Of a DNA stretch of 64,000 nt, positions 8,785 to 17,678 are shown one piece after another. A model generated the notes under the pieces. It made no database searches and was not told the origin of the DNA. It saw only the letters and a program-made list of their open reading frames with translations. The DNA comes from Prauserella flavalba (GTDB taxonomy: Bacteria > Actinomycetota > Actinomycetes > Mycobacteriales > Pseudonocardiaceae): NCBI RefSeq assembly GCF_003202235.1, contig NZ_MASU01000005.1:62001-126000 (forward strand), in the 5' to 3' direction. Made by a program: the position numbers and the translations under genes. Each line of letters starts with the position of its first letter. The stretch's first letter is position 1.

Positions 8785-9957
8785 GTGTACGTGTTCGAGG
8801 ACTGCGAGGTGGACCCACGGCGGTTCGAGCTGCGCCGCCGCGGCGAGCCGGTGCACGTCGAGCCACAGGTGTTCGCCCTGCTGACCCACCTCATCCGGCA
8901 TCGCGACCGCGTGGTCGGCAAGACCGAGCTGCTCGACGCGGTGTGGGGCTACCGCCACGTCAGCGAGTCGGCCCTCACCAGCAGGGTCAAGGCGCTGCGC
9001 CGGGCGATCGGGGACAGCGGCGGGACGCAGCGGATGGTCGCCACGGTGCACGGGGTGGGCTACCGGTTCGTGGCCGACGTGCGGGAGAGCGACGGCGACG
9101 GGCTCGCCGTGGGCGGCCGCATCCCGCAGCGGATCCGCTACTGCCGCTCGGCCGACGGCGTGCGGGTGGCCTACGCGGTGTCGGGTTCGGGGCCGCCACT
9201 GGTGAAGGCCGCGAACTGGCTGACCCACCTCGACCTGGAGTGGACGAGCCCGATCTGGGCGCACTGGCTGGACGGGCTCGCCAGGCGGCACACGCTGGTG
9301 CGCTACGACGAGCGGGGCTGCGGACTGTCCGACTGGGACACCGGTGAGTTCCGGTTCGAGGACTGGGTGGACGATCTCGAACTGGTCACCGACGCGGTGG
9401 AGCTGGAGCGGTTCCCGCTGCTGGGCGTGTCACAGGGCGGCGCGGTCGCCATCGCCTACGCCGTGCGCCATCCCGAGCGGGTGTCGCGGCTGGTGCTCGC
9501 GGGCGCCTACGGCCGGGGCCGGTTCGCGCGCGCCGCCACACCGGAGGAGAAGGAGGAGGCCGAGCTCGACCGGAGCCTCGGCCGGATCGGCTGGCGGCAC
9601 GACGACCCGACGTTCCGGCAGGTGTTCGCGAGCCAGTTCCTGCCGGACGGCACCCGGGAGCTGTGGGACGCGTTCAACGACCTGCAGCGGGCGACGACGT
9701 CCATCGGCAACGTCGTGCGGTTCCTCGACGTGTTCGCCCACATCGACGTGTCCCGGCTGGCGCCGAAGGTCGCCTGCCCGACGCTGATCCTGCACTCGCG
9801 CGGCGACCTGCGCGTGCCGAAGGCGCAGGCGCAGGAGCTCGCCGCGCTCATCCCGGACAGCAGGCTCTGCTTTCTCGACAGCCGCAACCACATCCTCACG
9901 CGGGACGAACCGGCGTGGCCCGCGTTCCTCGCCGAGCTGGACGGCTTCCTCGCCTGA
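8785..9957 (+). CDS. Winged-helix DNA-binding domain fused to alpha/beta hydrolase
   Basis: 390 residues, GTG start with GAGGTGG just upstream. Residues 1-105 form an OmpR/PhoB-type effector domain (VYVFEDCEVDPRRFEL, then DAVWGYRHVSESALTSRVK and GVGYRFV). No receiver domain is present. Residues 120-390 form an alpha/beta hydrolase with nucleophile elbow GVSQGG, an acid in SRGDLRV and a histidine in SRNHIL, so the triad looks intact. The fusion suggests a regulator that senses or turns over a small ester or lactone. It is divergent from the methyltransferase/monooxygenase operon, a plausible target. That link is an inference from position. Confidence 0.85.
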   Translation: MYVFEDCEVDPRRFELRRRGEPVHVEPQVFALLTHLIRHRDRVVGKTELLDAVWGYRHVSESALTSRVKALRRAIGDSGGTQRMVATVHGVGYRFVADVRESDGDGLAVGGRIPQRIRYCRSADGVRVAYAVSGSGPPLVKAANWLTHLDLEWTSPIWAHWLDGLARRHTLVRYDERGCGLSDWDTGEFRFEDWVDDLELVTDAVELERFPLLGVSQGGAVAIAYAVRHPERVSRLVLAGAYGRGRFARAATPEEKEEAELDRSLGRIGWRHDDPTFRQVFASQFLPDGTRELWDAFNDLQRATTSIGNVVRFLDVFAHIDVSRLAPKVACPTLILHSRGDLRVPKAQAQELAALIPDSRLCFLDSRNHILTRDEPAWPAFLAELDGFLA

Positions 9958-9977
9958 CGCGCTGACGGGCTCGGGGG

Positions 9978-10154
9978 TCAGTGCGGGGCCGGGGCGGGTT
10001 CCAGCAGCAGCACGGGAATCACGCGCTCGGTCTTCTCCTGGTAGCCGGCGTACGGCGGGTAGGCGGCCACCGCGAGGTCCCACCAGCGCCGGCGCTCCTC
10101 CCCGGAAAAATCGCGTTGCTTCCCGGATGGAACGATCCGTGCCCGCGCCGTCAC
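9978..10154 (-). pseudogene. C-terminal remnant of an F420-dependent (DUF385) quinone reductase
   Basis: A 58-codon frame whose last 45 residues ([18 protein letters not shown], then [16 protein letters not shown]) match the C-terminal end of deazaflavin-dependent nitroreductase/quinone reductases. These are normally about 145 residues. The flavin- and substrate-binding N-terminal part is absent; upstream sequence is the promoter region of the MMPL gene. A GTG at 10154 could start translation, but the product would lack the cofactor site. Confidence 0.65.
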
Positions 10155-10274
10155 CCAGCGCTCGCCGCGGGTGCCGGAAACCCCGGCACCACATGCGGAT
10201 TGGGGACTTCTGGCCCGCGTCCCGCACCCGCGCGCTGGGTTAGCTTCGGGGTTTCGCGGACGGGGGTGGAACCC

Positions 10275-12413
10275 ATGGACGAGATCCCCAGCGGCGCGGG
10301 CAGGGCCGCACGGCTTCCCGGCGGCAAGACGGGCAAGTGGGTGGTGCTCGTGCTGTGGCTGGGCGCGCTGGCCGCGCTCGGCCCGCTCGCGGGCAAGCTG
10401 ACCGACGTACAGGACAACCAGGCGTCGTCGTGGCTGCCCGCGAGCGCCGAGTCGACCGAGGTCCTGCGGGTGCTGGAGGGATTCCGCTCCAGCAACGAGG
10501 TTCCCGCGATCGTCGTCTACGACCGGCCCGAGGGGCTGCGGCAGGCCGACCTCGCGCGCATCGCGGACGACACCCGCGCGTTCGGTGCTCTCGATGGCGT
10601 CGACCGCAGGGTCGTGGGGCCCATTCCGTCGGGCGAGCGGCCGTTGCCGCAGGCCGCGCAGGTGGTGGTTCCCCTCGACATCGGCGAGGACGGCTGGGAC
10701 CGGTTGCCCGGGCTCATCGACGAGATGCGCCGCATCGCGAGCGACGGCGCCGGCGGGGTGTCCGTGCACGTGACCGGTCCCGCCGGATTCGGGGGTGACA
10801 GCGCGGAGGCGTTCGAGGGGATCGACTCGACGCTGCTCTACGCCGCGCTCGCCGTGGTGGTCACGATGCTGCTGCTGACCTACCGCAGCCCGTCGCTGTG
10901 GGTGCTGCCGGTACTCGTCGTCGGCTCGGCGCTCGCGGTGGCGCAGGGCGTGGTGTATCTGCTCGCCCGCTACGCCGACCTGACCGTCAACGGGCAGAGC
11001 GCGGGCATCCTGCTGGTGCTCGTGTTCGGCGCGGGCACCGACTACGCGCTGCTGCTCGTGGCGCGCTACCGGGAGGAACTGCGCACGCACTCCGACCGGC
11101 ACGAGGCGATGGCCTACGCGCTGCACCGCGCAGGGCCCGCGATCTGGGCCAGCGGCGCGACGGTGGCGATCAGCATGTTGTGCCTGCTGTTCGCGGACCT
11201 CAACTCCACGGCGGGGCTGGGCCCGGTCGCGGCGATCGGCATCGGCATCGCGTTGCTGGCGATGGTGACGCTGCTGCCCGCGTTGCTGACGATCACCGGC
11301 CGCTGGGTGTTCTGGCCGGTGCGGCCGGCGTTCGGTTCCCCCGACCGGACGGATCGCGGTCTGTGGGCACGCATCGGCAGGACGGTCGCCCGCGGCCCGC
11401 GCGTGGCGTGGGTGGTGACCGCGGTGGTGCTGGGCGCGCTCGCACTGGGCACGCTGACGCTGAAGACCGACGGGCTCACCAACGCCGGCTCGTTCACCGG
11501 CACCCCGGACTCGGTCGTGGGGGAGCGGGTGCTGGCCGAGCACTTCCCGGCCGGGGCGGGGCAGCCCATCCAGGTCGTCGCCAACGCGGGGCAGGCCGGA
11601 CAGGTGCGCGAGGCGTTCGCGGACGTGCCGGGTGTCGTGTCGGTGGGGCAGCCGGTGGTGCGCGACGGTGTCGCCTATCTGGAGGGGACCACGGAGGCCG
11701 CGCCGGACACGCCGGAGGGGCTCGCGACGCTCGTGGACGTGCGCGACGCCGTGCACGCCGTCCCCGGCGCGGACGCGCTCGCCGGAGGGCAGGCCGCGTT
11801 GCTGTACGACACGGCGCAGGCCAACACCCACGACCGCAACCTCATCATCCCGCTGGTGCTCGTGGTGGTGTTCTGCATACTGGCGGTGCTGCTGCGCGCG
11901 CTGCTGGCGCCGCTCGTGCTGATCGCGACCGTGGTGCTGTCGTTCCTGGCGACGCTCGGCATCAGCGCGTTCTTCTTCAACACCGTGTTCGGGTTCGAGA
12001 ACGCCGACCCCTCGTTCCCGCTGTTCGTGTTCGTCTTCCTGGTGGCACTCGGCATCGACTACAACATCTTCCTCATGACGCGCGTGCGCGAGGAGGCGGC
12101 GCGGCACGGCACCAGGCGCGGCATGCTGACCGGGCTCGCCACCACCGGAGGGGTCATCACCTCCGCGGGCCTGGTGCTCGCGGGCACGTTCGCGGTGCTG
12201 GGCACGCTGCCCCTGACGTTCCTCGCCGAACTCGGCTTCGCCGTCGCGGTCGGGGTCCTGATCGACACGATGATCGTGCGCGGCGTGCTCGTGTGCGCGC
12301 TGACGCTCGACATCGGCCGGTGGATCTGGTGGCCCGACCGGCTGATGCACAAGCGCGACGAACAGCCCCCGGCCGTGCGGCTGCAGGAAAGCGGCTCAGC
12401 CGCCCCAGGGTGA
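10275..12413 (+). CDS. MMPL/RND-family membrane exporter
   Basis: 712 residues, ATG after GGGGTGGA. It has the MMPL layout: helix 1, a periplasmic domain (about 40-190), helices 2-6 with [18 protein letters not shown] (the proton-relay Asp-Tyr pair of helix 4), a second extracellular domain (about 400-530), and helices 7-12 with [17 protein letters not shown]. Both GTDY and GIDY motifs are present, so it should be an active proton-driven exporter of lipids or hydrophobic metabolites. It is shorter than mycobacterial MmpL3-type proteins and lacks a long C-terminal tail. Its 3' end overlaps the convergent aldolase gene by 18 bases. Confidence 0.9.
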   Translation: MDEIPSGAGRAARLPGGKTGKWVVLVLWLGALAALGPLAGKLTDVQDNQASSWLPASAESTEVLRVLEGFRSSNEVPAIVVYDRPEGLRQADLARIADDTRAFGALDGVDRRVVGPIPSGERPLPQAAQVVVPLDIGEDGWDRLPGLIDEMRRIASDGAGGVSVHVTGPAGFGGDSAEAFEGIDSTLLYAALAVVVTMLLLTYRSPSLWVLPVLVVGSALAVAQGVVYLLARYADLTVNGQSAGILLVLVFGAGTDYALLLVARYREELRTHSDRHEAMAYALHRAGPAIWASGATVAISMLCLLFADLNSTAGLGPVAAIGIGIALLAMVTLLPALLTITGRWVFWPVRPAFGSPDRTDRGLWARIGRTVARGPRVAWVVTAVVLGALALGTLTLKTDGLTNAGSFTGTPDSVVGERVLAEHFPAGAGQPIQVVANAGQAGQVREAFADVPGVVSVGQPVVRDGVAYLEGTTEAAPDTPEGLATLVDVRDAVHAVPGADALAGGQAALLYDTAQANTHDRNLIIPLVLVVVFCILAVLLRALLAPLVLIATVVLSFLATLGISAFFFNTVFGFENADPSFPLFVFVFLVALGIDYNIFLMTRVREEAARHGTRRGMLTGLATTGGVITSAGLVLAGTFAVLGTLPLTFLAELGFAVAVGVLIDTMIVRGVLVCALTLDIGRWIWWPDRLMHKRDEQPPAVRLQESGSAAPG

Positions 12414-13034
12414 GCCGTAGCGCTCGCCGAGGCGCACCGCGTCGCTCTCCTCGAGTGTCCTGATCGGACGGTCTCCGAGGAGCAGGAGGAGCTTGCTGGC
12501 CTCCTCGAGCTCGATCGCGGCGTCGAGCGCCTCGGCGACGGTGCGGCCCGCCACCACGAGCCCGTGGTTGGCGAGCAGCGCCGCCCGGAACGGCCACGCG
12601 AGCCGTTCGATGGCCTCGGCCTGCGCGGGGTCGCCGGGATCGGCGTAGGGCACGAGCGGCGTCTGGCCCACGCGCATCACGAAGTAGGGCGTGATCGGCG
12701 GCAGCGCGCTGCGCTCCGACCACGGCGCGAGGCACGACACGGCCGAGGCGCAGGCCGAGTGCAGGTGCACGATCGCCGTGAACGCCGGGTCGCGCCGGTA
12801 GAACGCCCGGTGCAGCGGGAACTCCTTGGAGGCGCGCGGGCCGGCCAGCAGCGTGCCCGCGTCGTCGAGCACGGAGAGACGCTCCGCGTCGAGCGCCGCG
12901 AGGTCGGCGCCGGTGGGGGACATGACGATCTCCTCGCCCTCGCGCACGCTCACGTTGCCGGAGGAGCCGGGGGAAAGGCCCAGCTCCGCGAGGCGCGCGG
13001 CGGCCGCGACGAGCTCGGTGCGCGCCGTGCTCAC
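12396..13034 (-). CDS. otnC: 3-oxo-tetronate 4-phosphate decarboxylase (class II aldolase family)
   Basis: 212 residues, GTG start overlapping the otnK stop by 4 bases. Class II aldolase/adducin fold with zinc ligands in HLHSA (HxH) and the later His of ANHG. SGNVSVR and SPTGADLAAL are the phosphate/oxyanion segments. Length and partner match OtnC, which decarboxylates 3-oxo-tetronate 4-phosphate to dihydroxyacetone phosphate. Assignment rests on pairing with the adjacent kinase; alone it could be read as fuculose-phosphate aldolase. It is the second gene of the leftward operon. Confidence 0.85.
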   Translation of the reverse strand: MSTARTELVAAAARLAELGLSPGSSGNVSVREGEEIVMSPTGADLAALDAERLSVLDDAGTLLAGPRASKEFPLHRAFYRRDPAFTAIVHLHSACASAVSCLAPWSERSALPPITPYFVMRVGQTPLVPYADPGDPAQAEAIERLAWPFRAALLANHGLVVAGRTVAEALDAAIELEEASKLLLLLGDRPIRTLEESDAVRLGERYGSPWGG

Positions 13035-14329
13035 CGGGCCGCTCCCGCGGTGGCGAGCGAGTCCCAGGCCGTGGTGAACATGCCGACCTCGCCGAAGTTG
13101 CCCGACTTCAGTGCGAGGTTGAGCGGCACCCCGTCCTCGGTGACACCGTCGCTCCAGGCGACGCCGGAGGCGATCTCGGGCCCGATGCGCAGAGCGCCGA
13201 TGCCGAGTTCGGCGAGCACGCGGCCGGAGCTTTCGCCGCCCGCCACGACGAGCTGACGGGCGCCCTCGGCGACGAGTCCCTCGGCGACGGCGGCGAGCGC
13301 GCGCTCCACCAGCTCGCTCGCGGGCTCGGCCCCCTCGGGCGTGTCACCGTCCAGATCGGACAGCGAGTCGACGGAGTACACGAGCGGCAGCGCGGTCGCG
13401 TCGGCCGCCCACACCTGCCGGGCCCACGTGACGATCCCGCCGACGTGGCCCGCGAAGTCGGCGCGCAGGGCGCCGAGGTCGAGCTTGCGCCACGGCACCC
13501 GTTCCCTCGCGTGCGCGACCTGGGCGCGCGTGCGCTCCGACGCGCTGCCGCACAGGGTGGCCCGCAGTCCCGGCCGCACGGTGATGGCGCGCGCGGCGTC
13601 GGGGTCGCCGGCGCGCGGCAGGCCGAGCGCGAGGCCCGATCCGCCCGTCACCACGGCGAGCCCCGCGGTGGCCTCGGCGATCACGGCGAGGTCCTCCACC
13701 GTCAGCGCGTCGACGACCGCGTGCACACGCGTGCCGGGCACGCGGGCGTCCTCCAGCGCGGCCCGCACCGCGGCCACCCCCTCGCGCACGACCGGCAGCG
13801 GCACGAGCGCGACGGTGCCCGTGGTCTGCGGGGCCAGCAGCCGGGGCAGGCTGGAGTCGAGCATCGGCGTCAGCGGGTGGTGCCGCATCGAGCTGTCGCT
13901 GAGCAGCTGGTCGCCGACGAAGAGGTGGCCCTGGTAGACGGTGCGCCCGGTCGCGGGGAACGAGGGGACCACCACGGTCAGCTCCTCGCCGCGCGCGTCG
14001 AGCACGGCGTCGATCACGGGGCCGATGTTGCCGCGCGGGGTGGAGTCGAAGGTGGAGCAGTACTTGACGTAGCTGCGGGCGGCTCCGGCCGCCCGCAGCA
14101 GCCGCAGCGCCGCGAGGCTCTCGGCCACGGCCTGCGCGACGGGCGCGGTGCGGGTCTTCAGCGCGACGACGATGGCGTCGACGTCGGCGAACTCCGTCCG
14201 CGCCTTCCGGATCGCGGCCTCGCCCGGTGTGCCGAGGACGACTTTCGTGCGCAGGCCACGCGAGACCAGGTTGGTCGCGAGGTCCGTCGCGCCGGTCACG
14301 TCGTCGGCGATGCAGCCCCACTGCGGCAT
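13031..14329 (-). CDS. otnK: 3-oxo-tetronate kinase (four-carbon acid sugar kinase)
   Basis: 432 residues, ATG with GAGGA upstream. N-terminal GCIADDVTGATDLA carries the DDxTGA substrate-binding motif of the DUF1537 kinase family. YVKYCSTFDSTPRGNIG and the C-terminal VAGGESSGRVL and ALKSGNFG supply the nucleotide site. In known pathways OtnK phosphorylates the 3-oxo acid formed by oxidation of threonate or erythronate, and OtnC then decarboxylates it. It is divergent from an MHS permease, a dehydrogenase and a DeoR regulator, completing a plausible import-oxidise-phosphorylate-cleave route. Confidence 0.88.
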   Translation of the reverse strand: MPQWGCIADDVTGATDLATNLVSRGLRTKVVLGTPGEAAIRKARTEFADVDAIVVALKTRTAPVAQAVAESLAALRLLRAAGAARSYVKYCSTFDSTPRGNIGPVIDAVLDARGEELTVVVPSFPATGRTVYQGHLFVGDQLLSDSSMRHHPLTPMLDSSLPRLLAPQTTGTVALVPLPVVREGVAAVRAALEDARVPGTRVHAVVDALTVEDLAVIAEATAGLAVVTGGSGLALGLPRAGDPDAARAITVRPGLRATLCGSASERTRAQVAHARERVPWRKLDLGALRADFAGHVGGIVTWARQVWAADATALPLVYSVDSLSDLDGDTPEGAEPASELVERALAAVAEGLVAEGARQLVVAGGESSGRVLAELGIGALRIGPEIASGVAWSDGVTEDGVPLNLALKSGNFGEVGMFTTAWDSLATAGAAR

Positions 14330-14362
14330 GGGCCGTCCTCTCTTTACGGGAATCCAGGGAAT

Positions 14363-14399
14363 TGTGATCTGGTGTGATCTGATGTTACCAGAGTTGACA
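14363..14399. promoter_or_regulatory. Probable DeoR operator and divergent promoter of the acid-sugar locus
   Basis: Direct repeats TGTGATCTG at 14363-14371 and 14373-14381 are offset by 10 bases, one helical turn. An inverted pair TCTGGT (14368) / ACCAGA (14387) overlaps them. A -35-like TTGACA follows at 14394-14399, with a weak TACCGT about 18 bases on, for the rightward operon. This short AT-richer patch stands out in the 186-base divergent region. Binding by the DeoR protein at 16860 is inferred. Confidence 0.45.
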
Positions 14400-14515
14400 C
14401 AGTTGTGAACGCGCTCTTACCGTGTCGATCAGCTTCACCCCGTTGGCCCCTTGCCGGCGGGTCCGTCTCGACTTCCTCGCCTCCGGGCAGCCTCATCCCA
14501 TAGGAGCGATGACGC

Positions 14516-15823
14516 ATGTCGTCCAGCACCACCCCCGACGTGAGCACCACGTCACAGCACCACCTGGCCCAGCGCCGCCGGGCCTCCATCGGCTCCTTGG
14601 TGGGCACGACGATCGAGTGGTACGAGTACTACATCTACGGCGCCACCGCGGCGCTCGTGTTCCCCGAGCTGTTCTTCCCGTCGGAGGACCGGTTCGTCTC
14701 GGTGATCGCGTCGTTCGCGTCGCTGGCGCTCGCGTTCGTGGTGCGGCCCATCGGCGCCGCCGTGTTCGGCCACTACGGCGACCGCATCGGCCGCAAGACC
14801 ACCCTCGTCGTCACGCTCGTGATGACCGGTCTCGCCACGTTCCTCATCGGCTTCCTGCCCACCTACGAGTCGATCGGCGTCCTCGCGCCGGTGCTGCTGT
14901 TGTTCCTGCGGCTGGTGCAGGGCTTCGGCGTGGGCGGCGAATGGGGTGGTGCCGCGCTGGTCTCCCTGGAGTGGGGCGACCAGAAGAAGCGGGGCGCCGC
15001 GGGGTCGTGGCCCCAGATGGGCACCTCGGTGGGCCTCATCCTCTCCACCACGGCGGTGCTCGTCTCCAGCGCCGCGACCGGTGACCAGTACGACGAGTGG
15101 GGCTGGCGCATCCCGTTCCTGTTCTCCGGCGTGCTCGTGGTGGTCGGCCTGCTCGTCCGGCTGTCGCTGGAGGAGCCGCCGTCGTTCGCCCAGAAGAAGG
15201 CCGCGGGCGAACTCGTCGAGCGTCCCGTCCGCTACGTGCTCAAGCGCTACCCCGGGCCCATCGTGCTCTCGGCGTTCCTGCGCCTGTCCGAGCAGATGCC
15301 CTTCTACATCTTCACCGCGTTCATCCTCGACTACGCCACCGAGCACTCCGGGGTGGAGCGCACCTTCCTGCTGATCGCGACCCTCGTCGCCGCCGGCGTC
15401 GACCTCGCGCTGCTGCCGTACTTCTCCCGGCTCGGCGACCGGGTCGGCAGGCGGAGGATGTACTACCTCGGCTGCGTCGTGCTCGCGCTCATGGCGTTCC
15501 CGTACTTCTGGCTGCTCGACTCCGGCAACCCCGTGCTCGTGTTCCTCGCGGTGTCGGTGTCGCTGATCCCGCACGCCATCCAGTACGGCTCGCAGGCGTC
15601 GCTGATCTCCGAGCAGTTCCCCGTGAACGTCCGCTACGCCGGAGCCGGCATCGGCTACCAGCTCGCGTCCGTCGTGGCCGGTGGCCCGGCGCCGCTCATC
15701 GCCGCGCTGCTCGTGTCGACGTTCGCCAGCGGCTACGCCGTGGCCGCCTACATGGTGCTCGGCGCCCTCATCGCCGCGTTCGCGCTGCGGCTGATGAAGG
15801 ACCGCAGCGACCAGCAGCTCTGA
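14516..15823 (+). CDS. MHS-family MFS metabolite:H+ symporter
   Basis: 435 residues, ATG after AGGAG. Classic metabolite:H+ symporter features: GTTIEWYEYYIYG at the start of helix 1, GHYGDRIGRKTTL in the helix 2-3 loop, GGEWGGAALVSLEW near helix 4-5 and SEQFPVNVRYAGAGIGYQ late in the protein. About 12 helices. Relatives carry shikimate, proline/betaine, alpha-ketoglutarate or other small acids. Position beside otnK and otnC points to uptake of a four-carbon aldonic acid. It lies 31 bases before the dehydrogenase gene in the same operon. Confidence 0.9.
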   Translation: MSSSTTPDVSTTSQHHLAQRRRASIGSLVGTTIEWYEYYIYGATAALVFPELFFPSEDRFVSVIASFASLALAFVVRPIGAAVFGHYGDRIGRKTTLVVTLVMTGLATFLIGFLPTYESIGVLAPVLLLFLRLVQGFGVGGEWGGAALVSLEWGDQKKRGAAGSWPQMGTSVGLILSTTAVLVSSAATGDQYDEWGWRIPFLFSGVLVVVGLLVRLSLEEPPSFAQKKAAGELVERPVRYVLKRYPGPIVLSAFLRLSEQMPFYIFTAFILDYATEHSGVERTFLLIATLVAAGVDLALLPYFSRLGDRVGRRRMYYLGCVVLALMAFPYFWLLDSGNPVLVFLAVSVSLIPHAIQYGSQASLISEQFPVNVRYAGAGIGYQLASVVAGGPAPLIAALLVSTFASGYAVAAYMVLGALIAAFALRLMKDRSDQQL

Positions 15824-15854
15824 CCGAACCGAACCCGCCCGAAAGGACCTCGGC

Positions 15855-16832
15855 ATGACCGCCACCCCGTTCGAGACCCGCCCCGTCGACCGCGTCGCGG
15901 TGGTCGGCTCCGGCTACATGGGCGGGGGCATCGCCCAGGTGCTCGCACTCGCCGGCACCGATGTCGTGCTCGGCGACGTCGACGCCGAGCGAGCGGAGGC
16001 GGCCCGCACGCGGCTCATCGAGGAGGCCCGCGCGTTCACCGCGGCCGGGCTCTTCGCGGACAGCTCGGCGGAGACGCTCGAACAGCGGCTCTCGGCCGCG
16101 GCGAGCGTCGAGGACGCGGTCACCGGTGCCGACTACGTCGCCGAGGCCGTGTTCGAAACCCGCGAGGTCAAAAAGGACGCGCTGGAGCGCGTGTCGAAGG
16201 CCGCCCCGGACCACGCGATCATCGGCACCAACACCTCCGCGATCCCCATCGCGGAGCTGGCGCTGTCGGTGCGGGGGCCGGAGCGGTTCCTCGGCGTGCA
16301 CTGGATGAACCCGGCACCGTTCATCCCCGGCGTGGAGCTGATCGCCCACGAGGGCACGGCCCCCGAGGTGGTCGACGCGGCGGAGCGGCTCATCCGCGAC
16401 GCGGGCAAGGTGCCCGCCCGCGTCGCCGACGCGCCCGGGTTCGTCGCCAACCGCCTGCAGTTCGCGCTGTACAAGGAAGCCGTGAAGGTCGTCGAGGAGG
16501 GGCTCGCGACCCCCGAGCAGGTGGACCTGGTCGTGAGCAACGCGTTCGGCTTCCGGCTCGCGCTGTTCGGCCCGTTCGCGATCGGCGACATGGCCGGCCT
16601 CGACGTCTACCACGCGTCGTACGGCTCGCTGGAGGCCAAGTACGGGTCCCGGCTGTCCGCACCGGAGTCGCTCACGGCGCTCGTCGAGGACGGCAACCTC
16701 GGGCTCAAGACCGGCCACGGCTTCCTCGACATCGACCCGGAGAAGAAGGCCGAGCTGCTCGCCTACCGCGACCGCGCGTACGCCGCGCTCAGCGCGCTGC
16801 GTCGCGAACTCGGCCCGGCGCCGGGCCTGTAA
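15855..16832 (+). CDS. 3-hydroxyacyl-CoA dehydrogenase-family NAD-dependent dehydrogenase
   Basis: 325 residues, ATG with GAAAGGA upstream. NAD-binding VAVVGSGYMGGGIAQVLALAG at the N terminus. The family's Ser/His region is present (IGTNTSAIPI, GVHWMNPAPFIPG), with ADAPGFVANRLQ and FGPFAIGDMAGLD in the C-terminal helical domain. Characterised otnK/otnC clusters use a 3-hydroxyisobutyrate dehydrogenase-family enzyme (LtnD) for the oxidation step. Here a 3HCDH-fold enzyme sits in that position, so it may oxidise the free acid rather than a CoA ester, as carnitine and L-gulonate dehydrogenases of this fold do. Confidence 0.82.
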   Translation: MTATPFETRPVDRVAVVGSGYMGGGIAQVLALAGTDVVLGDVDAERAEAARTRLIEEARAFTAAGLFADSSAETLEQRLSAAASVEDAVTGADYVAEAVFETREVKKDALERVSKAAPDHAIIGTNTSAIPIAELALSVRGPERFLGVHWMNPAPFIPGVELIAHEGTAPEVVDAAERLIRDAGKVPARVADAPGFVANRLQFALYKEAVKVVEEGLATPEQVDLVVSNAFGFRLALFGPFAIGDMAGLDVYHASYGSLEAKYGSRLSAPESLTALVEDGNLGLKTGHGFLDIDPEKKAELLAYRDRAYAALSALRRELGPAPGL

Positions 16833-16859
16833 CGGCCCGGCTGTGCGAAAGTGGGCGAC

Positions 16860-17672
16860 ATGGACAACAGCGCACCCCTGATTCCCGCGCAGCGGCGGGA
16901 AGCGCTCATGCGGCACCTGCACCGCGAGGGCGTGCTCAGTGTCGTCCAGCTGACCGAGTTGCTCGGCGTCTCGCACATGACGGTGCGCCGCGACATCGCG
17001 GCGCTGGAGCGGGAGGGGCGCGCGTACTCCGTGCCGGGCGGGGTGCGCCTGGCGAGCGGGTTGCGCACCGAACCCGCGTTCACCGCGAAGGCCGAGAGCG
17101 AGCAGCCGGAGAAGGCGGCGATCGCGCGTGCCGCCGAGAGCCTGCTGCGTGACGACCTGATCGTCTACCTCGATGCGGGCACGACCACGGGAGCGCTCGT
17201 GCCCGCGATCAGGGCCCGCTCGGGGATCACGGTCGTCACCAACGACTTCTCGATCGTCGACGCGCTCACCACCGCCGAGCACGTGGAGACCATCCACGTG
17301 GGCGGCCGTCTCGAACACGCCAACCACTCGACCGTCGGCAGGCTCGCCGCGGAGACCCTGCGGCGGGTCAACACCGACCTCGCGTTCATCAGCACCAGCT
17401 CGTGGGACATCATGCGCGGCGTGACGACCCCGAGCGAGCCGAAGGTGGAGGTGAAGCTCGCGGCCATCGAGGCGGCCTCCACCGTGGTACTGCTCGCCAC
17501 CAGCTCGAAGTTCGGGACGTTCGGGATGTACGACATCGTGCCGCTGCGCCGGTTCGACCGGATCATCACCGACGACCACCTGCCCGAGGCGGCGGCGGAG
17601 GGGATCGCCGACCTCGGCACCGACCTCGTGCTCGCCGAGGTCACCGACACCGGGGACACCGCGACGGGCTGA
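16860..17672 (+). CDS. DeoR-family transcriptional regulator
   Basis: 270 residues from an ATG at 16860 (a GTG 9 bases earlier is possible). N-terminal DeoR helix-turn-helix: QLTELLGVSHMTVRRDIAALEREGR (about 27-50), then GGVRL. The DeoR sensor domain contains YLDAGTTTGALVPAIR and VTNDFSIVDAL, the phosphosugar-isomerase-like ligand site. Last gene of the rightward operon, 27 bases after the dehydrogenase. It most likely represses both divergent arms until a phosphorylated acid-sugar intermediate binds, acting at the repeats near 14363-14392. Confidence 0.88.
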   Translation: MDNSAPLIPAQRREALMRHLHREGVLSVVQLTELLGVSHMTVRRDIAALEREGRAYSVPGGVRLASGLRTEPAFTAKAESEQPEKAAIARAAESLLRDDLIVYLDAGTTTGALVPAIRARSGITVVTNDFSIVDALTTAEHVETIHVGGRLEHANHSTVGRLAAETLRRVNTDLAFISTSSWDIMRGVTTPSEPKVEVKLAAIEAASTVVLLATSSKFGTFGMYDIVPLRRFDRIITDDHLPEAAAEGIADLGTDLVLAEVTDTGDTATG

Positions 17673-17678
17673 GCGGGT

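Noticed and set aside
9978..12350. A 790-codon reverse-strand frame opposite the MMPL gene, and many other long opposite-strand frames
   Set aside because: They are His/Arg/Ala-rich shadows caused by high GC content. Only the last 58 codons of this one resemble a real family.
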